From the NCBI RefSeq assembly GCF_047200635.1, contig NZ_JBJZOI010000009.1, forward strand, positions 124,001 to 188,000: a DNA stretch of 64,000 nt. Direction: 5' to 3'. A model generated the notes under the pieces. That model was given only the letters and a program-made list of their open reading frames with translations. It made no database searches and was not told the DNA's origin. This stretch comes from Saccharopolyspora_C sp047200635 (GTDB taxonomy: Bacteria > Actinomycetota > Actinomycetes > Mycobacteriales > Pseudonocardiaceae). Positions 50,673-60,393 of the stretch are shown piece by piece (position 1 is the first letter of the stretch; each line of letters starts with the position of its first letter). The position numbers and the translations under genes were made by a program.

Positions 50673-52193
50673 TCAGTCGCGGGGGTAGTGCCAGTTGGTC
50701 CCGGTGCCGCGGTACTGCTCGACGGGGATCGGACTCGCGTCCGGCGCCAGGTGGTCGGTGCAGAGCACGCCGCAGAGGTGGTCCACCTCGTGCGCGACCA
50801 GCCGCGCGATGCCGTGCTCGAAGATCGTGATCCGCCGTTCCCCGGTGATGTCCTGGTGCTCCACGTGCACCACCACCGGCCGCGGGATCGGGCTGCGGAC
50901 GTCGAAGAAGCTCAGGCAGCCCTCGTACTGCTCGTCCCGCTCCTCGCTGGACTCGATGATCCGCGGGTTGAGCAGCGTGATCAGGTCGTCGCTGCCGGGC
51001 GGGCGGACGATCGCGGCGGCTCGCTCGATGCCGATCTGCGGAGCCGCGATGCCCATGCCCTTGCCGAAGGTGTGCGCCTTCGCGATCCGCTGCGTCGCCG
51101 AGTGCAACTCGTCGATCACGCGCCGGGCGTCCTCGGCCTCCGCGGGCAACGTGAACGGCCGGGCCGGGCGCCGCAGCACCGGATCGCCCTCCTGCAGGAC
51201 GCCCAGCGCCGTCATGGTCTCGCTCGGCTTCGGCGGTCCCGCCGGGGTCGCGGGGGCGTGGTTGCGGAAGTGCCACTCCAGCCGGTAGCGCGCGTGCAGC
51301 GGCGGATCCTCGGTCGACCAGGCGTAGACCGTGCGGTCCTGCTCGTGGCGCGTCTCGATCGCCGTGTGGAACGGCATCGACTCCGCCGTCATGGAGGTGT
51401 GCAGCCCCCACACCGCGGGTTCCAGCTCCGCGGGGAAGTTCAACGTCACCGATAATCGCGTCGTCGGCAGCCGCACCGCGCGGCGGAACCAGTGGCCCCA
51501 CTTGTCGTCGCTGACCGTGTAGGTGTACTCGATCCAGGCGCTCTCCCCGGGGTAGAGCGGGAATCGCCCGGAATCGTTGGCGAACAGCAGCCACACCTCC
51601 TTGAAGGCGTCCCGGTCGTGCTGCACGCTCCAGCGCATCGGTTCCTCGCGCCGTTCTCCGTGCCAGGCCTGGAGGTCGATCTCCTCCCAGGTCAGCGGCG
51701 CGTCCCGGTACAGCCGGTTGGAGCGCTCCGGGGCGCCGGGGAACCGGTCCACCGAGATCCGGATCAGGTAGCGGGTGATCGGCTCGGTGCCGTTGTTGAC
51801 CAGATGCCGCCGCATGGTGGCGCGGTAGGAACCGTTGACGTAGAACAGTTCCGCGTGGTCGTGTTCGACCACGAGCCCGCCCGCGGGCTCGATGACCGGA
51901 GCCGCCTGCTGCGGCGGGCTCGGCTTGCGCGGGACGGGGACCGCGTTCTGCTCCCGCCACGCGCGGCGCAGCGAACCGCCGGCGTTGAGCGCGCCGTCGG
52001 CGGCCTGGGCGAACTCGCGGGAGGCGTGCTCGCCACCGCTCTCGACCTTCGACACGTACGACCTGCTGTACCCCATCTCCCGGGCCAGCGCGGATCTCGA
52101 CAGACCGCGGACGTCGCGCCACCGCCGGAACTCGGCCACGAACACGTCCTGCTCCGCCGCCGGGTCGAGATCGGCTTTCGCCTGGCCGGTCAT
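50673..52193 (-). CDS. XRE-type DNA-binding domain fused to a peptide deformylase
   Basis: 506 residues in three parts. An N-terminal Cro/C1-type HTH (RWRDVRGLSRSALAREMGYSRSYVSKVESG) covers about residues 17-60. A middle domain of about 200 residues, beta-rich and unrecognised, includes MRRHLVNNGTEPITRYLIRISVDRFPG. The C-terminal deformylase has all three metal/active-site motifs: GKGMGIAAPQIG, EGCLSFF and HEVDHLCGVLCTDH. Deformylase removes formyl from nascent Met, so activity is expected. Fusion to a DNA-binding domain suggests a regulator sensing formyl-peptides. The ATG at 52193 has GGGGATGG upstream. It is divergent from an aminotransferase gene. I do not know of a characterised member. 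Confidence 0.85.
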   Translation of the reverse strand: MTGQAKADLDPAAEQDVFVAEFRRWRDVRGLSRSALAREMGYSRSYVSKVESGGEHASREFAQAADGALNAGGSLRRAWREQNAVPVPRKPSPPQQAAPVIEPAGGLVVEHDHAELFYVNGSYRATMRRHLVNNGTEPITRYLIRISVDRFPGAPERSNRLYRDAPLTWEEIDLQAWHGERREEPMRWSVQHDRDAFKEVWLLFANDSGRFPLYPGESAWIEYTYTVSDDKWGHWFRRAVRLPTTRLSVTLNFPAELEPAVWGLHTSMTAESMPFHTAIETRHEQDRTVYAWSTEDPPLHARYRLEWHFRNHAPATPAGPPKPSETMTALGVLQEGDPVLRRPARPFTLPAEAEDARRVIDELHSATQRIAKAHTFGKGMGIAAPQIGIERAAAIVRPPGSDDLITLLNPRIIESSEERDEQYEGCLSFFDVRSPIPRPVVVHVEHQDITGERRITIFEHGIARLVAHEVDHLCGVLCTDHLAPDASPIPVEQYRGTGTNWHYPRD

Positions 52194-52434
52194 GGTCACC
52201 ATCCCCATCACGTCCGGCGTGCGTGTGCGTGAGCTCACCGTGAGCAGGCGCTCAGCCTACGCACACGCACCCCGGGTGCGGTCCCCTGCGAACGAGGTTC
52301 TCCGACGCCGACCGCAGCAATCACACAGATGGCGGGTAGCTGAGCGAAAAATGTTCCCAGAAGTATTCGCGCGCACAACGATCTCGCGTCCGCCGGCCTC
52401 CTCCCGGTGGTGCGGACCCCAAGGATCTGATCAC

Positions 52435-53694
52435 GTGAGCAGTCCCCTCGCGATTCACGGCGGCCCGCCCGCGGTGCGCTCGGCCGCCCCGCAGGTGACC
52501 TGGCCGCCGCTCGACGTCGGCAGAGCGGTGGCCGTGACCGCGCAGCTCTGCACCCGCGTCTCACCGCCCGGTCGCGGCGGCGTCATCGCTGAGCTGGAGG
52601 GCGGGCTCGCGGAGTTCTTCGGGGTGCGGCACGCGGTGCTCACCTCCTCCGGGACCGCCGCGCTGCACGCCGCCTACTCGGCGCTCGGGCTCGCCGACGG
52701 CGACGAGGTGATCGTGCCCGCCTACACCGCGCACCCGACCGCGACCCCGCTGTTCCACCTGCGGGCGAAACCGGTGCTGGTCGACTGCGACGAGCTGGGC
52801 AACCTCGACCCGCTGGGGGTGGAGGCCGCGATCACGCCGGCCACCCGGGCGATCGTGGTCACGCACCTGTGGGGCGTGCCCGCGCGGATCGAGGCGCTCG
52901 CCGAGATCGCGGAGCGCCACGGGCTGCGACTGGTGGAGGACGGCTCGCACGCGCACGGCGCGGCCGTCGGCGGCCGCCGGGTCGGCACCTTCGGGGACGT
53001 CGCGGCGTTCAGCGCGGGCGGCACCAAGCCGTTGTCGGCGGGGGAGGGCGGATTCGTGCTCACCGATGACGACGACCTGTACTACGGGGTGCTGCTGCAC
53101 GGCCAGGACGGGGCGCGCTGCCGCGCCGAGATTCCGATCGACCACCCGCTGCGCCGCTACGCGGTGACCGGCACCGGTCTGGCGCAGCGGATGCACCCGC
53201 TGGGGGCGGCGGTGGCGCTCGGCCAGCTCGGCGAGCTGGACCGGCGGCTCGGCGGGCGGCGGCAGCTCGCCGCGCGCATGATCGCGGAGCTGCGCGGGCT
53301 GCCCGGCATCTCCGTGCCCGAGGTGCCCGCCCGATCCGCCCCCGCCTGGTACGCGCTGGCGCTGCTGCACCGGCCGGAGGAGCTGGGCGGACTGCCGGTG
53401 GACGCGCTGGTCGCGGCGCTGCGTGCGGAGGGCTGCCTGGAGGTCGAACACCCGAGGTCCCCGCGTCCGCTCAACGAGCACCCGCTGTTCGACGCCCCGA
53501 ACCGGATCTTCCCGAACCTGCCGGAGGGCTGGCCGCGTTACCGGGCGGGCCAGTACCCGCGAGCGGAGCGGCGGCACCGCAACACCCTCACCGTCCGCGT
53601 CCCGCACGACGACCCGGTCCTGGCCGAGGGCTACGTCCGCGCCTTCCGGAAGGTCATCGCCCACCACCGCGCCCTCATCGAACCGGCACCGTGA
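52435..53694 (+). CDS. DegT/DnrJ/EryC1/StrS-family PLP aminotransferase
   Basis: 419 residues. VLTSSGTAALHAAYSALGL, DEVIVPAYTAHPTATP, LVEDGSHAHGAAVGGRRVGTFG and the PLP Lys in FSAGGTKPLSAGEGG are the fold-type I blocks of this family. Members aminate keto sugars or make AHBA-type amino acids in antibiotic pathways. No sugar or AHBA genes are nearby, so it may be a stray. GTG 52435 follows AAGGA. It is divergent from the deformylase fusion and convergent with jetD. Confidence 0.85.
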   Translation: MSSPLAIHGGPPAVRSAAPQVTWPPLDVGRAVAVTAQLCTRVSPPGRGGVIAELEGGLAEFFGVRHAVLTSSGTAALHAAYSALGLADGDEVIVPAYTAHPTATPLFHLRAKPVLVDCDELGNLDPLGVEAAITPATRAIVVTHLWGVPARIEALAEIAERHGLRLVEDGSHAHGAAVGGRRVGTFGDVAAFSAGGTKPLSAGEGGFVLTDDDDLYYGVLLHGQDGARCRAEIPIDHPLRRYAVTGTGLAQRMHPLGAAVALGQLGELDRRLGGRRQLAARMIAELRGLPGISVPEVPARSAPAWYALALLHRPEELGGLPVDALVAALRAEGCLEVEHPRSPRPLNEHPLFDAPNRIFPNLPEGWPRYRAGQYPRAERRHRNTLTVRVPHDDPVLAEGYVRAFRKVIAHHRALIEPAP

Positions 53695-53724
53695 CCGGTC
53701 GCGGCGCGGGTTCGCGGCCAGCGG

Positions 53725-54969
53725 TCACAGGGCGCGGTCCCGCAGGTCGGCGAGGAGGGCGGGGAGGACGGTCTCCTCCTCCACGGCGCGGGCGGCGGTG
53801 GACATCAGGTCGGCGAGCTGCGGGTCCCACGGGCTCCCCACCGGGGAACCCACCAGGTTCGGCAGGTCCGCGCGGTCTCGCGCCGCGCGGTCGAGCGCCT
53901 CCCGGTAGTCGGCAGCCGACATGCGCCACGGGCCCGCGCCGTGCTCCGACCACAGCGAGCCGGCCAACGCGAGGCCCGGCCAGTCGAAGTCGCCGTGGTA
54001 GCGCAGCCGCGCCCCGTCGGCGCGCAGCCGCCGCAGCAGCTCCAGCGCCACCGGCGGGGGAGGCCCCGCCAGGCACACCAGCGGATGCCGGATCCCGGCC
54101 CGCACGGCGGCTTCCAGCACGCGCGGGGTCTCGCAGACCGCGATCGCGGTGTCCGGGGCCACCAGCCGCTCCGGCGCGACGGCCAGGTCCCGGTGCGAGA
54201 GCTGGGCCGGCAGCGCCAGCGCGGTGCGCTCGGTGATCGACCGGGACCAGGCGTCCGCACCGGTCAGCGGCAGCGCCCAGGTCAGCACCGAGCCCGCCAC
54301 GGCGTCCACGACCACCCCGCAGCGCTCCCACAGCGCCTGCCGCTCCCGCGCGTTCCCGGGGGGATCGACGTCGTGCGCCAGCGCCGCCGCGCGCAGCACG
54401 ATCCGGCTCAGCGCGCCGCCGTCGTCGAGCTCGTGCGGGGCGTCCGGCGCGGCCAGATCGGCGCGGGAGACCCAGCTCGCCGGAGTCCGCGCCGGGTCCA
54501 GGTCGAGCGCCGCGAGCACCGCCGCCGCCCGCGCGGCCGCGGCGGGCAGTTCCGCCTCGGCGATCCGGCCGTACTGGTGCAGCCAGCGCAGCCACGGTTC
54601 CGCCCAGGGCGCCCGGTCCAGCCCGTGCGCCGCGAGCGCGGCCAGCGCCGGGTCCGCCGCGGTGGTCTCGGCACCGGTCGGCCCGGGTTCGGCGACCGGT
54701 CTGCCGTGCAGGGCCTCCAGCACCCGGGGCAGGTCGAGCCCGGCCTGCTCGCGCACCACCCGGTCCAGCTTCGCCAGCATGATCCGCGAGTGCCCCAGGT
54801 GCAGCGCCCGGCCGTAGACCGCGCTCACCGCGGCGCGGGTCGCCTCGTCCGGCAGCGCGACGCCGAAGCGGTCCGGCCGCTTCGGCGATTCCAGCGCCTC
54901 CCGGGCGCCCTCCCAGAGCCCGCGCAGCTCCGGTCCGCCCCAGGTCTCCCGGACCTCCGCCTCAGCCAT
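53725..54969 (-). CDS. jetD: Wadjet nuclease subunit JetD (DUF3323/DUF2399, TIGR02679)
   Basis: 414 residues. The C-terminal Toprim-like domain shows VCETPRVLEAAV (metal Glu), then YHGDFDWPGLALA with the Asp-x-Asp, as in topoisomerase VI A subunits. The N-terminal half fits DUF3323. In Wadjet the JetD dimer cleaves circular DNA after the JetABC motor has extruded it. Metal ligands look intact. Its ATG overlaps the jetC stop by 8 bp. Last gene of the operon. Confidence 0.88.
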   Translation of the reverse strand: MAEAEVRETWGGPELRGLWEGAREALESPKRPDRFGVALPDEATRAAVSAVYGRALHLGHSRIMLAKLDRVVREQAGLDLPRVLEALHGRPVAEPGPTGAETTAADPALAALAAHGLDRAPWAEPWLRWLHQYGRIAEAELPAAAARAAAVLAALDLDPARTPASWVSRADLAAPDAPHELDDGGALSRIVLRAAALAHDVDPPGNARERQALWERCGVVVDAVAGSVLTWALPLTGADAWSRSITERTALALPAQLSHRDLAVAPERLVAPDTAIAVCETPRVLEAAVRAGIRHPLVCLAGPPPPVALELLRRLRADGARLRYHGDFDWPGLALAGSLWSEHGAGPWRMSAADYREALDRAARDRADLPNLVGSPVGSPWDPQLADLMSTAARAVEEETVLPALLADLRDRAL

Positions 54970-57900
54970 CGGTGCGCTCCATGTCCCGGCCGTCCCAGGT
55001 GGTGTGGGTGCAGGCGATCCCGTGCCCGCTGCGCGGCCGCAGCACGTCGTAGATGTGCATCTTCGGGATCTTCGGCGACACGCCCCACCCGCTCGGCCAG
55101 GTGATCAGCCAGTCCATGTCCAGGTCCACCAGCAACCCCAGCATCCGCGCGATCGTCGGATCGTCCAGCCGCTCGAACGCCTCGTCCAGCAGCACCAGCC
55201 GCAGCGGCCCCCGCCCGCCGGAGGACACGCTCACCGCGTCGTAGAACGCCGCCGCGGCCGCGAACAACGTCACGTAGGAGATCAGCCGCGTCTCGCCGGA
55301 GGACAACTGCCGCAGCCGCCGGACCCGGGGCCTGCCCTCGGGGCCGGTGTCGCGCACCCGCACGGTGAACGCGAACCAGGAGCGGTAGTCCAGGGCCCGG
55401 GACAGGATTTCCGCGTAACCGCCGGAGGCGCTGTCCCGCTCGGCCTCGATGAGGTCGGTGAACACCTTGCGCAGCAACGAGTCCTGGTCGTCGCTGCGAT
55501 CGGAGAACGGGGTGCGCACCAGGTCGATGGCCTGCTTGATGTCGTCGCCGAGCGAGGGCGCGGGCTCCCACTCCAGCTGGACGTGCACGCCCTGGCTGGA
55601 GCGGGCGCCGTCGAGCACCTCGTTCATCCGCGCGCACAGCGACTCGGCCACGGTGACCTGGCCGCGCAACCGCTCCGCGAGGTCGCGGATCAGGTAATCG
55701 GCGAAGATCGACCGGTACCGCTCCCCGAGGAAGCCCCGCTGCTCGGCCAGGCGCTCGGCGACCCGGCGGGCCGCGTCGGCCACGGGCTGCGGACCTTCCT
55801 CGCCGGTGACGGTGACGGTGAGCAGGCCCCGCTGGTCGCCGGCGGCGATGTCGTAGCCGCCGCTGAGCGAGTTCTGCAGGGCCTGGAACCGGTTGAGCAC
55901 CGCGGTCTCGCCCGCGGTCTTGCGGTCGGTGACCGCCGCCAGCAGCTCGGCCGCCTCCGCCGGATCGGCCGGGGGTTCGACGCGGTGCGCGCCGTCCTCG
56001 CCCACCACCTCGGCGGCCGCCCACACCCCGGGCACCCGCAGCGCGGCGGTGAACGCGGATTCCGCCGTCGTCGCCTCGGATTCGCGTCCGGCGAGCTGCG
56101 CCTGCCGGGTCTCCTGCTGGGTCTCCAGCCGCACCACCTGCTCGCGGGCGGTGCCGATCCGCTCCCGCGCGGCGGGCAGGTCCTGTCGCAGCCGCGCCCG
56201 TTCCCGCTCCAGTTCGCCGACCTTGCCGGAGATCTCCTGCGCCTGCCCGCCGACGGCCTCGCTGAGCTCGGCGAGCCCCGCCGCCTGCTCGGCGTGCTCG
56301 GCGCAGCGCCGCTCGGCCTGGGACTCGGCCTCCATCCGGTCGGCGATCGCGGCGTCGTGGTGCAGCGCCAGGTCGCGGAGGTCGGCCAGCGTCGTGAGGC
56401 AGCGGGACTCCACGACCTCGCGGAGGGCCTCGATCGCCGAGCGCGCCTCGCTCGCGGCCCGGTTGGCCTGCTCCAGGGCCTGCGTCTCCGGTGGCAGCTC
56501 GGCCTCGCCCGCCGCGCGCACCAGCTCGGCGCGGGTCGCCTGCCAGCGCTGCTCGGTGCCGTCGAGCTCACCGCGCGCCTGCCTGGCGTGTCGGTCGGCG
56601 TCCTCGGCGGCGTCGGTGGCCGTGGCGACCTGGGCGTGCGCGGTGACCAGGTCGGAGTCGTCGGGGAAGGATTCCAGGTGCCGTTCCAGGGCCTCGCCGT
56701 GCTCGGTGGCTTCCCGGTGCCGCCGCTCCACCTCGCCGATCTGCTCGCGCAGCCCGGCGAGCTCCTCCTCCAGCTCCGCGACGCGCCGGGCGCGGGAGGC
56801 CTCGCGGGCACCCGCGCCGACGAACTCGGCGGCGTCCTTGCGCCAGGTCCCGGACAGCACCCCGGCCCGCCAGCCGCCGTCGGTGCGCACCACCAGCCCG
56901 GGTCCATCCGATGTGGACACCGAGGCGAGCAGGGCGGCGACGTGCCGCTCGGCGACGGGGCCGTCCGGTTCGGGCGTCGGCACGAGCAGTTCGGCCAGCG
57001 TTCCCGTCGCGCTCCCGGTCCCGGGAGCGGCGAGCACGTCCGCGAGCTCGGCGACGGCGCCCCCCTCCGAGACCCAGGCGTTGAGCAGCCCGCTGGCCTG
57101 CAACGCGGCCTCCAGCCCGGCCCGCTCCCGCTGGTCCAGCGACGGCCGGAAGTCCACCAGCCGGTAGAACGCGCTGCCCCGCTGACCGTCCCGCTCCGCC
57201 GAGGCCCACTCCGGGCGAGGCGGGGTGCGCTCCACGCCGGAGCGCAGCTCGGCGAGCTCCCGCTCGCCGGTGCGCACCCGCGCGCGGACCTCGCCGAGCT
57301 CCTGCTCCACGGCCGAGATCCGCTGCCGCGCCTCCTGCGAGCGGGGTCGCGCCCAGCGCCGGGCCCGCTCCCGCGCCTCCCGCGCGGCGGACCGCTCCGC
57401 GAGCAGCTCCTCCGCGGCGGGCGGCCCGGGCACCGGATCGTCCGAAGTGGACTCCGGATGCGCGGCGGCCCAGCGGCGGGCCAGCTCGCGCCAGTCCTCG
57501 GCGGCGGCCGCGAGCCGCTGGTGCGCCTGGTTGCGCCGCCCCACCGCTTCCGTCGAGATCAGCTGGGCCTGCCGCGCCTGCTGCTGAAGCTTGCCGACCT
57601 GCTCGCGCTCCCGGTCCAGCTCCACCGCCCGCTGGTGCAGCGCCAGGGTCAACGCGCCCCGCCGCTGCGCCTCCGCGCCCGCCTGAGCTGCCCGGTCCGC
57701 CGCCGCGCGGAAGCGCTCGGCGAGCGCGTCGGTGTCCACCTCGGGCGCGCTGCGCCGGTCCACCTCCACCAGCTCCGCCTCCGGCTCCGGCGCGGCCCGC
57801 ACCCGGTCCGGGGTGCTGATCGGCTCCGCCTTCGGCACCTCCGGGGGGCGGGGCACCAGCCCGGCGTCCAGCCCGGCCGCGCCGAGCTGCCGGTTCGCCC

Positions 57901-59134
57901 GCTGCGCGGCCTGCTCGGCGGCCTCCGCGTCGCCGACGAGCCTGCGCAGCGTGCCCAGCACCGATTCCGCCGAGCGATCCTCCTGCGCGCGGTGCCGCGC
58001 GGCGGTCTCCAGCGCGGACACGGCCGCCGAGCGCGAGCCCTCCACGACCCGCTCCCGGTCCCGCAGGTTCTGCAGCTCCGCGTAAGCGGGGTGCGAGCGC
58101 AGCGCGTCGATGCTCGACTCCAGCGAGCCCTCCCGCTGCTCCAGCTCGGCGACCGCGCGCTGCGCGGACTCCCGCTCCGCGCGGTGCTGAGCGACCTGCC
58201 GGTCCAGCTTCGCCAGTTCCTTGCGCAGCGAACCCAGCCGGTCCTGGGCCGCGCGCATCGACTCGGCCCGCTCCCGCAGCGCCCCCAGCGCGTAACCGGA
58301 GTAGGTGGACAGGAAGGCGCTCAGCGCCTTGTCCGCACCGGTGAGCCGGACGATGTTCTCCCGGATCGACTCCAGGTCGTCGAAGGAGCTGGCCAGCCGC
58401 TCGATCAGCGCGGGCTCCAGCGGAGGCAGCGCGTCGGAGAGGATCTGCTCCAGCTGCCCCTCCAGCACCTTCAGCCCGACGTCCGGGTTGCGCAGCGTCC
58501 GCTGCAGGTGCAGCAGGTCGCCGTAGCGGGCGGCGGGCACGCCGTAGACCTGCGCGGCGATCTTCGCGCGGAAGCTCTGGTCGTCGAGCACGCAGTCCGC
58601 GCCCAGGGCCTCCCGCAGCTGAGCGGGCCCCAGCGGTACCCGGTCGGCGCCCACCAGGTGCAGCGTCATCCCCACCCGGCGGCTCGTGACGAACCGCCAG
58701 GAGTCGCTGACCGCCTGCGAGGTCTTCGAGGCCTTCACCCCGATCCCGCAGGTCAGGAACTCCTCGCCGCCCTCGGGGGAGTCGCGGCGCAGCTCCACCC
58801 AGGCGTAGCCGATCCGGTTCGGACCACCCGGGTACTCGTCGAGCATCAGCCGCCGGATGCTGACCGTGTCGAAGCCCTTGGAGCCGAGCTGGCGCAGGTC
58901 GCCGTCCAGGCACAGCGGCAGCAGCAGCTCCAGCGTCCGCGACTTCCCGGAGCCGTTGGTGCCCTGGAAGATCGCCCGCCCACCGGAGAGGTCGAAGGTG
59001 TGCTCGGCGTACTGCCAGATGTTCACGATCCCGCCCCGGTGCAGCCGCCAGCGGTGCACCGGTCCCGCGGACAGCGTGCCGCCCGCGTCCGGGGTGGTGG
59101 CCTGGTCGGCCGGGGGCGCGTCGTCGGGGCTCAC
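54962..59134 (-). CDS. jetC: Wadjet SMC-like motor JetC (TIGR02680)
   Basis: 1390 residues. Walker A FQGTNGSGKSRTLELLLP is near residue 58, followed by long coiled coils rich in Glu, Arg, Ala and Gln. Near the C-terminus come the signature LSSGETRLISYVTLF and Walker B LVLLDEAFERLDD, then the PSGWGVSPKIP tail. This is the Rad50/MukB-like ATPase of the TIGR02680 class. It extrudes plasmid DNA in Wadjet complexes with JetA and JetB. GTG 59134 overlaps the jetB stop. A very long open frame on the opposite strand is a coding shadow. Confidence 0.93.
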   Translation of the reverse strand: MSPDDAPPADQATTPDAGGTLSAGPVHRWRLHRGGIVNIWQYAEHTFDLSGGRAIFQGTNGSGKSRTLELLLPLCLDGDLRQLGSKGFDTVSIRRLMLDEYPGGPNRIGYAWVELRRDSPEGGEEFLTCGIGVKASKTSQAVSDSWRFVTSRRVGMTLHLVGADRVPLGPAQLREALGADCVLDDQSFRAKIAAQVYGVPAARYGDLLHLQRTLRNPDVGLKVLEGQLEQILSDALPPLEPALIERLASSFDDLESIRENIVRLTGADKALSAFLSTYSGYALGALRERAESMRAAQDRLGSLRKELAKLDRQVAQHRAERESAQRAVAELEQREGSLESSIDALRSHPAYAELQNLRDRERVVEGSRSAAVSALETAARHRAQEDRSAESVLGTLRRLVGDAEAAEQAAQRANRQLGAAGLDAGLVPRPPEVPKAEPISTPDRVRAAPEPEAELVEVDRRSAPEVDTDALAERFRAAADRAAQAGAEAQRRGALTLALHQRAVELDREREQVGKLQQQARQAQLISTEAVGRRNQAHQRLAAAAEDWRELARRWAAAHPESTSDDPVPGPPAAEELLAERSAAREARERARRWARPRSQEARQRISAVEQELGEVRARVRTGERELAELRSGVERTPPRPEWASAERDGQRGSAFYRLVDFRPSLDQRERAGLEAALQASGLLNAWVSEGGAVAELADVLAAPGTGSATGTLAELLVPTPEPDGPVAERHVAALLASVSTSDGPGLVVRTDGGWRAGVLSGTWRKDAAEFVGAGAREASRARRVAELEEELAGLREQIGEVERRHREATEHGEALERHLESFPDDSDLVTAHAQVATATDAAEDADRHARQARGELDGTEQRWQATRAELVRAAGEAELPPETQALEQANRAASEARSAIEALREVVESRCLTTLADLRDLALHHDAAIADRMEAESQAERRCAEHAEQAAGLAELSEAVGGQAQEISGKVGELERERARLRQDLPAARERIGTAREQVVRLETQQETRQAQLAGRESEATTAESAFTAALRVPGVWAAAEVVGEDGAHRVEPPADPAEAAELLAAVTDRKTAGETAVLNRFQALQNSLSGGYDIAAGDQRGLLTVTVTGEEGPQPVADAARRVAERLAEQRGFLGERYRSIFADYLIRDLAERLRGQVTVAESLCARMNEVLDGARSSQGVHVQLEWEPAPSLGDDIKQAIDLVRTPFSDRSDDQDSLLRKVFTDLIEAERDSASGGYAEILSRALDYRSWFAFTVRVRDTGPEGRPRVRRLRQLSSGETRLISYVTLFAAAAAFYDAVSVSSGGRGPLRLVLLDEAFERLDDPTIARMLGLLVDLDMDWLITWPSGWGVSPKIPKMHIYDVLRPRSGHGIACTHTTWDGRDMERTDG

Positions 59135-60393
59135 CGTGAACCGTCCTCTTCCAGATCGTCGAACAGGGACAGGCCCGGAGGTTCCGGCGCCGGTGCGGGT
59201 TCCGGTTCCCGGCCGGGCGCGGGCGTCGCGTCCGGCTCCGGCAGCCACCGGTGCGCCGCCGGGCTCAGCCACCAGGTCGATCCGGCGGGACCGCCATGAT
59301 CCTCCCCGGCGAGCGCGGTGCCGTCGGCGGCCTCGGCGCGCAGCACGCCGAGCCTGCGCAGCAGGTCCACCACCGAGCGGACCAGCTCGGCTGGCTCCTC
59401 GGTGGCCTGCCGGGACCAGGCGGCCGGGTAGGAATCGACGAGCTCGGCGCACACCTCCTCGAAGTCCCGCCAGGTCACCGGGTGCCTGCCGTCGGTCTCC
59501 CTGGGCGCACCGCGTTCCAGCAGCGGGGGCAGCGCCAGCAGCGCCACCCGGGCCACCGTGCCGGTGCCGGGGAAGGGGGTGTCGGTGAGGTAGTCCTCCG
59601 GGTCGCTCACCACGATCCCCTCGGAGCGGATCTCGGTGACCAGCCCGAAGAACCGCTCCAGCAACCGGGATTCGGCGGTGAGGTTCCGCAGCAGCCAGTC
59701 CCGCTGCTCCGGCGGCAGGTCGGCGTGCAGCACGACCGGGTCCTCCACGAGCCGACGCCGCACCACGTGCTCGATGCTGCGCGGGCCCGCCTGCGCGGCG
59801 GCCGCCACCAGCTCCGCCGGTCCGGCCGAGGCCCCGATCGGGCCCGCGGGCAACTGGCCCAGCAGGTCGGTGTCGATCGTGATGAGCGCTTCGGCCGCGG
59901 AGTCGGTCGCGGTCACGGTGCCCTCGGTCTCGCTGATCACTCCGAGGGCGACCAGGTGCCGCAGCGCGGCCGTCAGCGCCCGCCGGTCGGGCTGGTCGTC
60001 GACCACCGCCACGCCCGCTTCCACCGCCGCGGCCCGCACGTCGACCACCAGCCGCGACAGCAGCACCTGGCGGCCGATCCCGGTGAGGGTGGCCAGCGTG
60101 AGCGCCACGTAGGCGTAGCCGCGCGGGGTCAGCGCGGGCTCGCCGCGCGTCGCGTCCTCGCCCGGCCCCGCCTTGTAGAGCCGCGCGAACCGGCGCTCCA
60201 CCACCAGCCGGTAGCCGAGCAGCGAGGAGAACACCTCGTGCAGCGCGGCCCGCTGCCGGTAGATCATCGGCAGCAGGTCGCCGTCCGGCGCGCCCTCCCG
60301 CAGCAGCGGGCGGCGCAGCAGCGCCCGCGCGCAGCGCACCACGTTCGAGGCGTCGATGGCGGAGAGGTCGTCGAAGGCCCTGGTCGCCGTCAT
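59131..60393 (-). CDS. jetB: Wadjet subunit JetB (DUF2398, TIGR02678)
   Basis: 420 residues. CARALLRRPLLREG, LLGYRLVVERRFARLYKAG, YVALTLATLTGIGRQVLLSRL and DRRALTAALRHLVALGVIS are the DUF2398 blocks. This winged-helix (kite-like) protein bridges the JetC heads with JetA. The acidic Pro-rich tail ending LFDDLEEDGSR is unusual but short. The ATG at 60393 overlaps the jetA stop (ATGA), and its own stop overlaps the jetC GTG. Confidence 0.9.
   Translation of the reverse strand: MTATRAFDDLSAIDASNVVRCARALLRRPLLREGAPDGDLLPMIYRQRAALHEVFSSLLGYRLVVERRFARLYKAGPGEDATRGEPALTPRGYAYVALTLATLTGIGRQVLLSRLVVDVRAAAVEAGVAVVDDQPDRRALTAALRHLVALGVISETEGTVTATDSAAEALITIDTDLLGQLPAGPIGASAGPAELVAAAAQAGPRSIEHVVRRRLVEDPVVLHADLPPEQRDWLLRNLTAESRLLERFFGLVTEIRSEGIVVSDPEDYLTDTPFPGTGTVARVALLALPPLLERGAPRETDGRHPVTWRDFEEVCAELVDSYPAAWSRQATEEPAELVRSVVDLLRRLGVLRAEAADGTALAGEDHGGPAGSTWWLSPAAHRWLPEPDATPAPGREPEPAPAPEPPGLSLFDDLEEDGSR

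Noticed and set aside
55004..59299. Open frame of about 1430 codons on the plus strand opposite jetC
   Set aside because: Low-complexity Gly/Arg/Leu/Gln composition with no motif; it is the GC-rich coding shadow of the jetC gene, which has clear ATPase motifs.
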